Shown: positions 39,299-48,317 of the stretch, piece by piece
Layout of the letters: every line of letters starts with the position of its first letter
How positions within the stretch are numbered: the first letter of the stretch is position 1
Source of the DNA: a bacterium
GTDB taxonomy: Bacteria; Chloroflexota; Chloroflexia; Chloroflexales; Kallotenuaceae
DNA: 48,402 nt
Assembly (NCBI GenBank): GCA_016781505.1
Contig: JADDQF010000026.1
Location: forward strand, 1 to 48,402
Reading direction: 5' to 3'
Position numbers and translations under genes: made by a program
Notes under the pieces: generated by a model
What the model saw: the letters and a program-made list of their open reading frames with translations, nothing else
What the model was told of the DNA's origin: nothing
Database searches by the model: none

Positions 39299-41683
39299 CT
39301 AAAACGCGTACAAATAGATCAGCGCGATCAGCAGAACACCGGCAAAGATCAACGCTCCATAGTCTTGGATTTTACCCGTTGTCGTTTGCCGTAGTCCATC
39401 GCCGGTAATAGCCGTACCTTCGGCCAGATTGTCGGCGCCCTGGTTCAGGACATAGTCGTCGATGATAAAGTTGATTTTGGCCAGCAGCAGCGAGCCCACA
39501 CCCACGCCGTTGACCGTGCCGTCGACCACGTTACGATCAAAGAAGCTCAAGCCGCGCCCAAACCAGTTGGTGAAACGCCCAATCGTCGCGGCGTATAACT
39601 CGTCGATATAGAACTTGTTATTCAGGATGCGGAACAAGCCGGGCATGCGTGCTTCAAGCGGATCAAGATCCGTGGCGCGTGCAAAAGCGCCGCGATACAT
39701 GGCATAGCCCAATCCAATGCCAGCAAGGGACAGCAGCGTAGCGATCCCGGCGACCAGGATGTTGAACTCGGCTGCCTCCTGCTGCAAGAAATGCGACAGC
39801 CAGTGCTGGCCAGGGAACTCAATCCCAGCAACCTCGGGGATATTCGCGTAGCCCGCGCCAAACGCAAACAGCGCCAGGATTATCAGCGGAACCGTCATCT
39901 GCCAGGGCGACTCGTGCGGCTCGTGGGCTTCGTGATGGCCATGCGCGTCGCCGTGCCCACCATGGGTGTCGTGGGCCGTCGCGCCATGCGCAGCCGTCGT
40001 CGCGTGCGTAGTGTAGGTCTTAGCCGTGGAGTCGTGCGCGCCGTGTGAGGCGCTGGTCACTGCCGGACTATGCGCCGGATCATGCGCAGGTGTCTCAACC
40101 GGTACCGCCTCGCTGTAGTCCTGCTGCGGATCAACTGGCCGCGGCTGGAACCCACGGAACGGCCCGTAAAAGACCACCATGATCTGCCGGGTCATATAGA
40201 ACGCGGTCAGCAAGGAGGCCACGCTGAGCGTGCCATACACCACATAGCCCAGGGTATCGCCCCGCCCGAAGGCATCCGCAATGATTTCGTCTTTGGAGAA
40301 GAAGCCCGAGAAGAAGGGCACGCCGGCCAGCGCCAGGTAGCCGATCATATAGGTCAGCCACGTCACGCCCATGAAGCGCCGCAAACCACCCATGTTGCGG
40401 ATATCCTGAGCCTTGTTCGGGTCGTGCCCGACCGCGGCCTCCATGCCGTGAATAACCGAGCCGGAGCCAAGAAAGAGCAGGGCCTTGAAAAACGCGTGCG
40501 TCAACAGGTGGAACAGACCGGCAACCCAGCCACCGATGCCAAGCGCCGCCACCATGAAGCCCAGCTGCGACAGCGTCGAGTAGGCTAGGATGCGCTTGAT
40601 GTCGAACTGCGCCACCGCAATCAGTGCCGCAAAAATCGCCGTAAACGCGCCAACGGCCGCCACAACCGTAAGCGCTGTCTCGCTCTCGATAAAGATCGGA
40701 TAGGTGCGTGCCACCAGGAACACACCCGCCGCCACCATGGTCGCCGCATGGATCAGGGCCGATACGGGAGTAGGGCCTTCCATCGCGTCCGGCAGCCACA
40801 CATGCAGCGGGAATTGCGCCGACTTGCCAACCGTGCCCATAAAGATCAGCAGCGAGATCGCAGTGGCCGCGCTCATACCGAAAAACGTGGTCTGGTTGTG
40901 CAACCGCTCCAGCAACGCGGGATTGAAAATCTGTCCTTCTGCCGTACCAAAGGTCAATGACCCGGCCTGGGTGTACAGGTAGAACAGGCCGAGCATCATA
41001 AACACGTCGCCGATGCGGGTCGTGATAAAGGCTTTGCGCGCCGCTCGGTAGGCCGACGGCTTGAAATACCAGAAGCCGATCAGCAGATACGAGCACAAGC
41101 CCATCAATTCCCAGCAGATAAAGAAAAGCAGCAGATTATCGGCCAGCACCATGCCCAGCATGGAGGCGGTGAACAGCGCAATAAATGAGAAGAAGCGGGA
41201 CTGTCGCTCGTGCCCGGCGGGATACTCGTCGTGCGCCATGTAGCCCATCGAGAAGAGATGGATACAAAAGCCGGCCAAGGTCACCATCGCCAGCATCAAC
41301 GCGACGGGCGCATCGATCAGGTAGCCGACGTTGAAGGTCGTGGTGCCGGTCGCAGCCCAGGCGATACTTTGGGAATAAGCTCCGCCAAAGCCCTCGAAGT
41401 GCACACCGCCATGCTCGCCCTCACCCTCAGCACCTTCTGCCACGGTGCCTTCGCCATGCGCAGCCTCAGCGGGCGCGGCATGACTCTCGCTCCCGGCGCC
41501 GAAGCCTGCCGACGCGGCTTGGAACAGGATGCCCCATGCCAGCACCACGGCAATCAGCATGGCCACAATCGCGACCGAGCCGCTGATGATGCGGCTGCGG
41601 TACAGCGGCGAGAAAAAGGTAATAAACACAAAAGCGCCCAGCGGCAGCAACGGAATTAACCAGGCTAGTGCAAAAAAATCCAT
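39299..41683 (-). CDS. nuoL: NADH-quinone oxidoreductase subunit L
   Basis: A 794-residue antiporter-like subunit, longer than the usual 600-680. The core motifs are Glu in ICWELMGLCSYLLIGFW, FPLHVWLPDAMEGPTPVSALIH and the later Lys-bearing helices. Two insertions stand out: residues 64-103 are acidic and Gly/His-rich, and residues of about 530-595 are a His/Ala/Thr-rich loop with over 15 histidines. The C-terminal lateral helix and last anchoring helix (ALIFAGVLLIALIYLYAF) are present. In complexes with two NuoM subunits the lateral helix has been reported to be longer; that needs an alignment here. Confidence 0.94.
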   Translation of the reverse strand: MDFFALAWLIPLLPLGAFVFITFFSPLYRSRIISGSVAIVAMLIAVVLAWGILFQAASAGFGAGSESHAAPAEAAHGEGTVAEGAEGEGEHGGVHFEGFGGAYSQSIAWAATGTTTFNVGYLIDAPVALMLAMVTLAGFCIHLFSMGYMAHDEYPAGHERQSRFFSFIALFTASMLGMVLADNLLLFFICWELMGLCSYLLIGFWYFKPSAYRAARKAFITTRIGDVFMMLGLFYLYTQAGSLTFGTAEGQIFNPALLERLHNQTTFFGMSAATAISLLIFMGTVGKSAQFPLHVWLPDAMEGPTPVSALIHAATMVAAGVFLVARTYPIFIESETALTVVAAVGAFTAIFAALIAVAQFDIKRILAYSTLSQLGFMVAALGIGGWVAGLFHLLTHAFFKALLFLGSGSVIHGMEAAVGHDPNKAQDIRNMGGLRRFMGVTWLTYMIGYLALAGVPFFSGFFSKDEIIADAFGRGDTLGYVVYGTLSVASLLTAFYMTRQIMVVFYGPFRGFQPRPVDPQQDYSEAVPVETPAHDPAHSPAVTSASHGAHDSTAKTYTTHATTAAHGATAHDTHGGHGDAHGHHEAHEPHESPWQMTVPLIILALFAFGAGYANIPEVAGIEFPGQHWLSHFLQQEAAEFNILVAGIATLLSLAGIGLGYAMYRGAFARATDLDPLEARMPGLFRILNNKFYIDELYAATIGRFTNWFGRGLSFFDRNVVDGTVNGVGVGSLLLAKINFIIDDYVLNQGADNLAEGTAITGDGLRQTTTGKIQDYGALIFAGVLLIALIYLYAF

Positions 41684-41700
41684 CGTCGTTCCTTGTTGTA

Positions 41701-41768
41701 GGCATCAGGCATCAGGAGTCCGTTACCCATACATTCCTGAAACCTGTAGCCTGTAACCTGTAGCCTCG
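41701..41768. repeat. Word-repeat element in the nuoK-nuoL spacer
   Basis: The plus strand reads GGCATCAGGCATCAGG, then after a gap CCTGAAACCTGTAGCC, TGTAACCTGTAGCC. The words CTGTAGCC, CTGTAACC and GCATCAGG are repeated and partly complementary. The same words occur in the nuoA-nuoB spacer at 47881-47960. Confidence 0.65.
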
Positions 41769-42095
41769 TCAGCCCCTCAACGTATCTACTTCGTCGGCGT
41801 TGATGGTTAGCCGTGTCCGATACACGGCAATAACCATTGCCAGACCAACCGCGGCTTCCGCTGCCGCGACCGTGATCGCGATGATTGCGAAGATCAGGCC
41901 ACTGGTATTGGTCGGTTCGAGGTAGCGCCAGAAGGCGATCAGGTTAATATTGACCGCATTGAGCATTAATTCGACGCCCATCAAAATGCCGATGATGTTA
42001 CGCCGCGACAGCGCACCAAACAGACCGATGCAAAAAAGCGCCGCCGCGACGGTCAGGATCGCCTCAAGTGGCATCGCCGTAACAATTGATCGCAT
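41769..42095 (-). CDS. nuoK: NADH-quinone oxidoreductase subunit K
   Basis: A 108-residue subunit with three helices. The two membrane Glu residues are in LMGVELMLNAVNINLIAF and VAAAEAAVGLAMVIAVYR, as in all NuoK. GGAGGT lies 6 bases before ATG 42095; most homologues begin at the later MPLEAILT, so a 7-residue extension is possible. It follows nuoJ by 4 bp. Confidence 0.93.
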   Translation of the reverse strand: MRSIVTAMPLEAILTVAAALFCIGLFGALSRRNIIGILMGVELMLNAVNINLIAFWRYLEPTNTSGLIFAIIAITVAAAEAAVGLAMVIAVYRTRLTINADEVDTLRG

Positions 42096-42099
42096 CGCC

Positions 42100-42840
42100 T
42101 TACCTCCGCTCCGCTGTGCCTGCTTCAGATTTTCCAGGCGGCAGCTGAGCGCTCGCCTGCAGCGGCCGCTCCATGCCCAAACCAGCCACCGAGCGTCGCA
42201 ACTCGGCCTCTTCTGCCAGTGTCAGAATCCGGCGACGCCGCGTGCGCTCTTCGTACGCAATCACGACCGCTCCGATCAACGCGACCAGCAGCAACAGTGA
42301 TGAAACTTCAAACGGCAATAAATATTCGGCCATAAACGAGCGACCAATCTCAAAAGCGCCGGCAATTTGCGGCGTCTCAGCTTCCGGCTGCGGCTCTTGC
42401 TGAGCTGCGGGTGCGGCTGCCGGTGTGGCCGAGGCTGCGGCGCGATCAGACTGCGGCCAATACGTAGGCTGACCGCGCTCCGCGACTGGCAGCCGCGGGA
42501 ACCAAATCGTGGGAACGATCACCACGGCAAACAGGCCAAATGCCACCAGAGCCGCCACCCACCAGCGCTTGAAAAGCTGCTGCGTGCCCTCGCCCGTCAC
42601 CTGCCGCGTCAGCATGATGGCAAAAAGCATCAGGATCGAGATGGCGCCGGTATATACCAGAATTTGGACCACGCCAATGTATGGGGCTTCGAGCAGAAAA
42701 TAAAAAGCCGCGATACCCGCGAACGAAGCAATGAGCCAGAGCGCCGCATGAATGATGTTCTTGACGATAACCACCATCAGACCCGAGAACAAAATCAGCG
42801 CGGACAAACCCCAAAAGATCAGTCCAATAATGAAATCCAT
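42100..42840 (-). CDS. nuoJ: NADH-quinone oxidoreductase subunit J, with extended C-terminus
   Basis: A 246-residue subunit with five helices. The N-terminal half carries the conserved LEAPYIGVVQILVYTGAISIL region that forms the pi-bulge helix. Between helices 4 and 5 lies an Ala/Pro/Gln-rich loop of about 50 residues (residues 125-165). The final 50 residues are a charged cytoplasmic tail (EERTRRRRILTLAEEAELR). Normal NuoJ is about 165-200 residues, so both are additions. It starts after a 167-bp gap from nuoH. Confidence 0.93.
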   Translation of the reverse strand: MDFIIGLIFWGLSALILFSGLMVVIVKNIIHAALWLIASFAGIAAFYFLLEAPYIGVVQILVYTGAISILMLFAIMLTRQVTGEGTQQLFKRWWVAALVAFGLFAVVIVPTIWFPRLPVAERGQPTYWPQSDRAAASATPAAAPAAQQEPQPEAETPQIAGAFEIGRSFMAEYLLPFEVSSLLLLVALIGAVVIAYEERTRRRRILTLAEEAELRRSVAGLGMERPLQASAQLPPGKSEAGTAERR

Positions 42841-42914
42841 GCACTACCTCGGTTTGCGGCGAACGCACCAGGGGCGCTGCACAAGCAAGTTATGTTATCT
42901 ATTTCCGCGGCGCG

Positions 42915-42923
42915 ATTGTACCA
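42915..42923 (-). promoter_or_regulatory. Candidate internal promoter upstream of nuoJ
   Basis: The minus strand reads TGGTACAAT, an extended -10, 75 bp upstream of nuoJ and downstream of the hairpin after nuoH. The -35 is poor. It would allow separate expression of nuoJKLMMN. Confidence 0.4.
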
Positions 42924-42971
42924 TGGAAGCACAGCCGCACTTGCAGTATTTGGTTATTTTAGAACACACGG

Positions 42972-42996
42972 AAGGGGCGTTCGTGGAACGCCCCTT
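42972..42996 (-). terminator. Perfect hairpin after nuoH
   Basis: AAGGGGCGTTC and GAACGCCCCTT form an 11-bp stem with a 3-nt loop, 11 bp after the nuoH stop. No U-tract follows, so it may slow decay or partly terminate instead of ending the operon. Confidence 0.5.
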
Positions 42997-43007
42997 GACT
43001 ACCATCG

Positions 43008-44222
43008 TTAGACTGCCGTGGGCGTTGCCTGATAGGTTGTTACCCCGCGCGTCGCATTCAACCGCGCCACCAGGAAGAAGGCCACCACATTGATGATCGC
43101 CGTTACCACCCAGGCGACTGCAATGCGTGCGATGCTCCCCGGCGCGCCCAAAGCTTCCGCGATGCCCATACCCTGCTCGGCGCCCCAGCGGATAATCGCA
43201 ATCCACAAACTGGTGCTGAAGATGTTGACCAATGCCAGCGGCAGCAGGAACTTCCAGGCAAAGTGCATCAGCTCGTCGATGCGTAGCCGCGGCACCACAC
43301 CACGAATCCAGACCATCACAAAGAACAAGCCGAGTGATTTGGCCAGGAAGTAGAAAACCGACAACAACGTGCCCAGGATCGGGATGTCGGAGCCGGGGCC
43401 ATTGCCACCGCCAAGGAAGACGCCGGCCGTCACCGCGCAGATGGCGAAGTTGGTCAGGTAGTTGGCCAGGAAGAGCACGGCGAACTTCATACCGCCATAT
43501 TCGGTCATGTACCCCGCGACCAGCTCCGACTCGGCTTCGGGATTGTCGAAGGGCGGTCGCTCACCTTCCGCCAGCGAGGCAATCCAGAAGACGATAAACG
43601 ACAGCAGCCCCACGGGCGTGAAAATATGCCAGGAAAGGATGTTACCGTAAGGATCCATTTGGTTCTGGATCACGTCAACCACGCTCATCGAACCGACCAG
43701 CATCACAATCGAGACCAACGACAAGACCTGGGGAATTTCGTACGAGATTGCCTGGGCAACACCACGCATGCCGCCGAGGAGCGCGAACTTGTTGTTGGAC
43801 GCCCAACCGGCCATCAAAATACCAACGGTGTGAACAGCGGACACGGCGACAATATACAGCACGCCAACGTTGATATCGACCGGAATCAGATTACCCCAGG
43901 GAATAACCGCGAAGGCCGCTACCGTGGAGGCCAAAATCACGACGGGCGCCAGGAAATGCACCCAGCGATCGGCGTCGGTTGGCGTAATATCTTCCTTGGT
44001 GATCGTTTTGATCGCTTCGGCGATGGGCTGGAACAAGCCGAATGGACCGACCCGATTAGGTCCCTTCCGGTCCTGCATGTAGCCCAGGCCACGCCGCTCA
44101 ATCCAGGTCAGCAGCATCATCACCAGCGACCCGGCAACCAGAATCGCGGTGGTGATGGTCAGGTAGCTGGTCAGGGTTGCGAGCCAGCCAACCCCAAAGA
44201 AGAATTCCCACATCGCTCGCAT
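43008..44222 (-). CDS. nuoH: NADH-quinone oxidoreductase subunit H
   Basis: A 404-residue quinone-chamber subunit with about eight to nine helices. Diagnostic segments are ERRGLGYMQDRKGPNRVGPFGLFQPIAEAIK near residues 42-72, FALLGGMRGVAQAISYEIPQ, ERPPFDNPEAESELVAGYMTEYGGMKFA and WIRGVVPRLRIDELM; only parts are quoted here for recognition. Its ATG overlaps the nuoI stop (TAATG). The C-terminus has an extra helix and a short Thr-rich tail compared with the usual 330-350 residues. Confidence 0.94.
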   Translation of the reverse strand: MRAMWEFFFGVGWLATLTSYLTITTAILVAGSLVMMLLTWIERRGLGYMQDRKGPNRVGPFGLFQPIAEAIKTITKEDITPTDADRWVHFLAPVVILASTVAAFAVIPWGNLIPVDINVGVLYIVAVSAVHTVGILMAGWASNNKFALLGGMRGVAQAISYEIPQVLSLVSIVMLVGSMSVVDVIQNQMDPYGNILSWHIFTPVGLLSFIVFWIASLAEGERPPFDNPEAESELVAGYMTEYGGMKFAVLFLANYLTNFAICAVTAGVFLGGGNGPGSDIPILGTLLSVFYFLAKSLGLFFVMVWIRGVVPRLRIDELMHFAWKFLLPLALVNIFSTSLWIAIIRWGAEQGMGIAEALGAPGSIARIAVAWVVTAIINVVAFFLVARLNATRGVTTYQATPTAV

Positions 44223-45277
44223 TATTGGCCTCCCCCCTGGGCACGCTTGGCCGCACGAATCGCTTCCAACCGGGCCTTCTTCTCATCTGACATACTCTGC
44301 CCCACTGCCGCCACTGGTCCCGTTGCGGGAGCCGGCGTCGTGGCGGGCGACGGCGCCAGTCCGGCCTGCGACTCGGCAACATGCAGGCCGCTCTCACCAG
44401 ATGCTACCGGGCTCGGCGCGACGATCTCGCTCTCGCCCGGCATGGTGGCGCCGCCACGCTTGGCCGCGCGAATTGCTTCCAAACGCGCCACCTTTTCGGG
44501 CGACATGTTTTTGCCGATGGCCGCCACAGGTGTCTTTGGTCGCGCCGCGGCGGCAGCTCCCGCTCCGGCCGCTGCCGCCGTCGGCAACGCCTTCTGCGTC
44601 TTGCCGATCATGTGCGGCGCGACGCCGATATTGCCGGGCCGCCGCTTGACGTTGTTTTGCAGCTTCTTCATGGCGTTCGCCTCGACGGCAGCCCAAAGAT
44701 TGGGGGCGATCGCCTGATAATACGAGATGGGCCGATCCAACGCGGCTTTATTCTGATCCATCGCAAGATGGTCGTGCGTCGACAGCTCATAAAAATGGTC
44801 CATCTTGATGGCGTCGAACGGGCAGATCTCGTGGCACAGGCCGCAGCTCATGCACGAGTCGTACTCGATAATGAACTCTTCCGCGGCCGGCACAGCCTTG
44901 CCGGTGTTCGGGTCTTTGGCCTGCGTGATGTGGATCACCTTGGGCGGGCAGATGCGCTCGCACTGGAAGCACGAGGTACACAGCTCTTGACCGGTCTTGT
45001 CGTCGTACAGCAGCACAGGCATGTTGCGGTACGCTTCCGGGAGCTCCATGCGCTCCTCGGGATACTCCACGGTGAACATGCCCGCCTGGTCGCTCTTATC
45101 GTCAATGCGGCTGGTGAACGACTTCGCAAAGTGGCGGATCACCACCGCCATGCCCTTGGCGATACCCTGGCCATAGCTTTGGCCCGGCTGCTTACGCTCC
45201 ACCACAACCACCCCGCCGCCACCAACGGGCTGCAGGGCTGTTTGTGTCGCTGTTGTTTGCTCGGGAGTCGCGGTCAT
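44222..45277 (-). CDS. nuoI: NADH-quinone oxidoreductase subunit I with repeated C-terminal extension
   Basis: A 351-residue iron-sulfur subunit; ordinary NuoI is about 150-220. Two 4Fe-4S motifs are complete: Cys100, 103, 106, 110 and Cys142, 145, 148, 152. They carry clusters N6a and N6b toward NuoB. From about residue 225 a tail rich in Ala and Pro contains two copies of a unit at 250-276 and 321-349: PVAAxG, then M-S-x-E-K and [11 protein letters not shown]. The ATG overlaps the nuoD stop (ATGA). The gene order D-I-H differs from the enterobacterial D/C-E-F-G-H-I. Confidence 0.93.
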   Translation of the reverse strand: MTATPEQTTATQTALQPVGGGGVVVVERKQPGQSYGQGIAKGMAVVIRHFAKSFTSRIDDKSDQAGMFTVEYPEERMELPEAYRNMPVLLYDDKTGQELCTSCFQCERICPPKVIHITQAKDPNTGKAVPAAEEFIIEYDSCMSCGLCHEICPFDAIKMDHFYELSTHDHLAMDQNKAALDRPISYYQAIAPNLWAAVEANAMKKLQNNVKRRPGNIGVAPHMIGKTQKALPTAAAAGAGAAAAARPKTPVAAIGKNMSPEKVARLEAIRAAKRGGATMPGESEIVAPSPVASGESGLHVAESQAGLAPSPATTPAPATGPVAAVGQSMSDEKKARLEAIRAAKRAQGGGQ

Positions 45278-46398
45278 CGATCAACTTCTCCCATCACGAT
45301 ATCAATGCTGCCCAGAATGACGACGATGTCGGCCACTGTGTAGCCACGACACATGTCGTTCAAAGCAGTCAGGTTAATCAAGCTTGGCGCGCGAATGCCA
45401 TAGCGATAGGCGCTATTTCCGCCATTGCTGACAATATAGTAGCCGAGCTCACCTTTGGGCGATTCGACGCGGCAGTAGGCTTCACCCGCTGGCAGCCGCA
45501 GGCCTTGCTGCTTGGAAGCCGCTTTGTAGGCCTGGTTGATATACGAGCCGCTAGCCTGCGGAAGCTGCTCCATCGCCTGTCGCAAAATGCGGTGGCTTTG
45601 GCGCATCTCTTCCATGCGCACCAGAAAACGGTCGTACACATCGCCGACCGAGCCAACGGGAATGTCGAAGGCAAAGCGATCATAGATCGAATACGGCTCG
45701 GCCCGGCGAATATCGTAGGGAATACCCGAGCCGCGGATGACCGGCCCCGTTACACTGTACGCAGCTGCCAACTCCTTGGGCAGGACGCCGACGTTGCGCG
45801 AGCGAGCCAGCAGAATTTCGTTCTCCATCATCAGCCGCTCGAAATCGTCGATGAATTGCGGAAAGCCTTCCAGGAACAAATTAATCTGCTCGACCAGGTT
45901 GGGCGTCAAGTCACGTGCAACGCCGCCAAAGCGCATGTAGTTGCACATCATGCGCGAGCCACCCACGGACTCGAAGATGTCCATGATCATTTCGCGCTGC
46001 CGGAAGCCAAACATTAGCGTGGTGCCCCACGAGCCCATATCCTGCAGCCAGAAGCCGATCGCCGCGGCATGATTCAGGATGCGTGACAGCTCGGACATAA
46101 TCACCCGGATGTACTCGGCCCGCTCCGGAACCTCGATGCTCGCCAGTTTCTCGACGGTCATGCAGTAGCCATGCTCGTTGATCATCGAGTTGAAATAGTC
46201 GAGGCGATCGGTAATCGTGATCGTTTGCAGATAGGTCCAGATCTCGCCCAGCTGCTCATGGTTACGATGGAGATAGCCAAAGACCGGCTCGAGATGCACC
46301 ACGGTCTCGCCATCGACGGTGGCCATCAGCCGAAACACACCGTGGGTCGAGGGGTGCTGGGGGCCGATATTAATTTGCAGCTCTTCTGTTTTTAGCAT
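45274..46398 (-). CDS. nuoD: NADH-quinone oxidoreductase subunit D
   Basis: A 374-residue 49-kDa-type subunit that forms the quinone site with NuoB and NuoH. Characteristic are [16 protein letters not shown] at residues 9-24, with the quinone-site His, [12 protein letters not shown] and [15 protein letters not shown], and the C-terminal [18 protein letters not shown] with the terminal Arg. It follows nuoC after 41 bp without a strong ribosome site. Confidence 0.95.
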   Translation of the reverse strand: MLKTEELQINIGPQHPSTHGVFRLMATVDGETVVHLEPVFGYLHRNHEQLGEIWTYLQTITITDRLDYFNSMINEHGYCMTVEKLASIEVPERAEYIRVIMSELSRILNHAAAIGFWLQDMGSWGTTLMFGFRQREMIMDIFESVGGSRMMCNYMRFGGVARDLTPNLVEQINLFLEGFPQFIDDFERLMMENEILLARSRNVGVLPKELAAAYSVTGPVIRGSGIPYDIRRAEPYSIYDRFAFDIPVGSVGDVYDRFLVRMEEMRQSHRILRQAMEQLPQASGSYINQAYKAASKQQGLRLPAGEAYCRVESPKGELGYYIVSNGGNSAYRYGIRAPSLINLTALNDMCRGYTVADIVVILGSIDIVMGEVDR

Positions 46399-46439
46399 AG
46401 CCGTGAGTCACGGGAGCAACGATCACCGGTTGGTGAAGG

Positions 46440-47096
46440 TTACTCTTCGCCGCCCTCCCCTTTCCACTTAAAGTGGTAATACGAGTCGCCGATCTTTTCA
46501 AAATCCTTGCGCATCGGATGGCCTTCAAACTCGTCCCACATGTAGATGCGCTTATGATACGGATGACCCGGGAAGTGCACGCCAAACAGGTCGTAACACA
46601 CCCGTTCTTCCAGATTGGCGCCCGGCCACATCGGCGTGATCGACGGGATGACGGCGTTATCGCGGGGGACACGCACGCGCACAATCTGCCCCGGCCCGCC
46701 TTCAATGCGGTAGAAGTGATACACCACCTCGATCAGGCCATAGGCCGGGTAGTCCACCGCCGTCACCCGCGACAGGTAGTCGTAGCCCAAGCGGTCACGC
46801 AAAAAGGCCGCTACATCCGGCAGCCGCTCAGCGCGCACCACAGCATCGTCTTGAGAGAGCGGCGGAACGGACGGCTCTTCCTTGTCGACGACGTCCGCCT
46901 GGCGTTCGGCCGCCGCATCGCCGGTGGCGGGCGGTGGCGACGTATCGCCCATCGTGTCGGAGGCTTGATCCTCGACCTCGAGCTGGTGCGTAGCCTCCAC
47001 GTTGCCGTAGCGATTGACAGGCCGCGTGGGATCCAAAGCACCCGGCAGCTCGCGCTCAAGCAGCGCCCGCAATTCGCCTTGGTTAAGTAGCGGCAT
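46440..47096 (-). CDS. nuoC: NADH-quinone oxidoreductase subunit C
   Basis: A 218-residue 30-kDa-type subunit. Residues of about 30-75 are an acidic, Pro/Ala-rich insertion ([19 protein letters not shown]). The conserved core follows: [13 protein letters not shown], then [24 protein letters not shown] and [13 protein letters not shown], where the family signature ERExYDxxG appears as [10 protein letters not shown]. The start ATG 47096 is set by GGAGGAG four bases upstream; it overlaps the end of nuoB by 14 bp. Confidence 0.93.
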   Translation of the reverse strand: MPLLNQGELRALLERELPGALDPTRPVNRYGNVEATHQLEVEDQASDTMGDTSPPPATGDAAAERQADVVDKEEPSVPPLSQDDAVVRAERLPDVAAFLRDRLGYDYLSRVTAVDYPAYGLIEVVYHFYRIEGGPGQIVRVRVPRDNAVIPSITPMWPGANLEERVCYDLFGVHFPGHPYHKRIYMWDEFEGHPMRKDFEKIGDSYYHFKWKGEGGEE

Positions 47097-47874
47097 GGTG
47101 CTCCTCCAGCAAGTTGGTACCTGCCCGGCCTTCGCGGATTTCGGCGACCAGGCCCTTCGGAACGTTGCCTTCAAGCACCGCTGGATCGGTATGACGCTCG
47201 CCCTGGCCGCCCAGGGCCGGACTCACAAACGGCATCATTTGGGGCACGCCACCGACCGGATCGGCAACGCCCGGAATGCCGGCAACAACTAGCCCTTTCG
47301 CGCCAAATTCAGGCACCGGAAACTCGACCGCCGTACCTTTCTGATACCAGCGGACCTTTTTGATCTTTTCCCGGTCGATCTGCTCCTGCACCGTGATCAA
47401 CGAATGGAGCAGCGCTTCGGGGCGAGGCGGACAGCCCGGCACATACACGTCCACGGGAATATACAGGTCGATACCACGCACGACGTTATACCCGTCTCGA
47501 AAGGGGCCGCCGGATGTCGCACACGCGCCCATCGAGATCACCCATTTGGGCTCGGGCATCTGGTTATACAACCGCACAATCTGCGGCACCATTTTTTTGG
47601 TGACGGTGCCCGACACAATCATGCAGTCTGCCTGCCGCGGCGACGCGCGGAACAGCTCCGAGCCGAAGCGCGCAATATCATAGCGCGACGCGCTAGCCGA
47701 GATCATTTCGATGGCACAGCACGCCAAGCCGAAGCCGAGCGGCCACACCGACGAGCGTCGACCCCAGTTGTACAGCTTGTTAACGCTTGAAAGCAGCACG
47801 CCTTCTTGTTCCAGCTCGAGCTGCACTTCCTCGTCGGTCATGTTGTCGTAGTCTTTTGGCGCCTTACTCATCAT
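47083..47874 (-). CDS. nuoB: NADH-quinone oxidoreductase subunit B
   Basis: A 263-residue PSST-type subunit holding cluster N2, the last cluster before quinone. The four ligands are Cys52, Cys53, Cys118 and Cys148, in [17 protein letters not shown] and [12 protein letters not shown]. The C-terminal 90 residues beyond the core (from about 172) are Gly/Pro/Val-rich and not typical. Two successive ATG codons could start translation. Confidence 0.95.
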   Translation of the reverse strand: MMSKAPKDYDNMTDEEVQLELEQEGVLLSSVNKLYNWGRRSSVWPLGFGLACCAIEMISASASRYDIARFGSELFRASPRQADCMIVSGTVTKKMVPQIVRLYNQMPEPKWVISMGACATSGGPFRDGYNVVRGIDLYIPVDVYVPGCPPRPEALLHSLITVQEQIDREKIKKVRWYQKGTAVEFPVPEFGAKGLVVAGIPGVADPVGGVPQMMPFVSPALGGQGERHTDPAVLEGNVPKGLVAEIREGRAGTNLLEEHHAAT

Positions 47875-47880
47875 TTCACC

Positions 47881-47960
47881 AAACTAGGTAATAGGTTACA
47901 GGCTACAGGTCACAATCTTCCAGCCTTTTGCTGAAACCTGTTGCCTGATGCCTGTAACCT
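47881..47960. repeat. Word-repeat stem-loop in the nuoA-nuoB spacer
   Basis: The plus strand has AGGTTACAGGC near 47891 and GCCTGTAACCT near 47950, an 11-bp perfect inverted repeat, with further copies of CTACAGG, AACCTGT and GCCTGATGCC between. It is related in words to 41701-41768. Confidence 0.65.
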
Positions 47961-48317
47961 TTAGATCCACTCCAATGCACCTTTACGCCAGGCATAGACC
48001 AGGCCGGCAACCAGGATCAACAAGAAGATGGCCATCTCGATCAACGCGAACAAGCCCAGCTGTCCATACGCCACGGCCCAGGGATACAAATAAATGGTCT
48101 CGATATCGAACACCACAAACGCCAGGGCATACAGGTAGTACTGCACCTTGAATTGCACCCAGATATCGCCCATCGCCTCCAGCCCGCACTCGTAGGTGCT
48201 GAGCTTAATCGGCGTAGGCCGTCGGGGCCGAATAAACCGCGACAAAATCAGTGGCAACAGGGGAAAGGTAATCGCCGCGATAGCAAAAATACCGATAAAT
48301 GCGTAGTTCGACAGCAC
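47961..48317 (-). CDS. nuoA: NADH-quinone oxidoreductase subunit A
   Basis: A 118-residue subunit with three helices. The conserved loop [27 protein letters not shown], quoted here only as its two ends TYECG and YLYALAF, and [13 protein letters not shown] with the membrane Asp/Glu are present. The start is GTG 48317 with AGGGAG eight bases upstream. It is the first gene of the operon; I see no confident promoter in the remaining 85 bp. Confidence 0.94.
   Translation of the reverse strand: MLSNYAFIGIFAIAAITFPLLPLILSRFIRPRRPTPIKLSTYECGLEAMGDIWVQFKVQYYLYALAFVVFDIETIYLYPWAVAYGQLGLFALIEMAIFLLILVAGLVYAWRKGALEWI

Noticed and set aside
41701-47960. CRISPR array
   Set aside because: The spacer repeats are short, degenerate and without regular unique spacers, and no cas gene is present.
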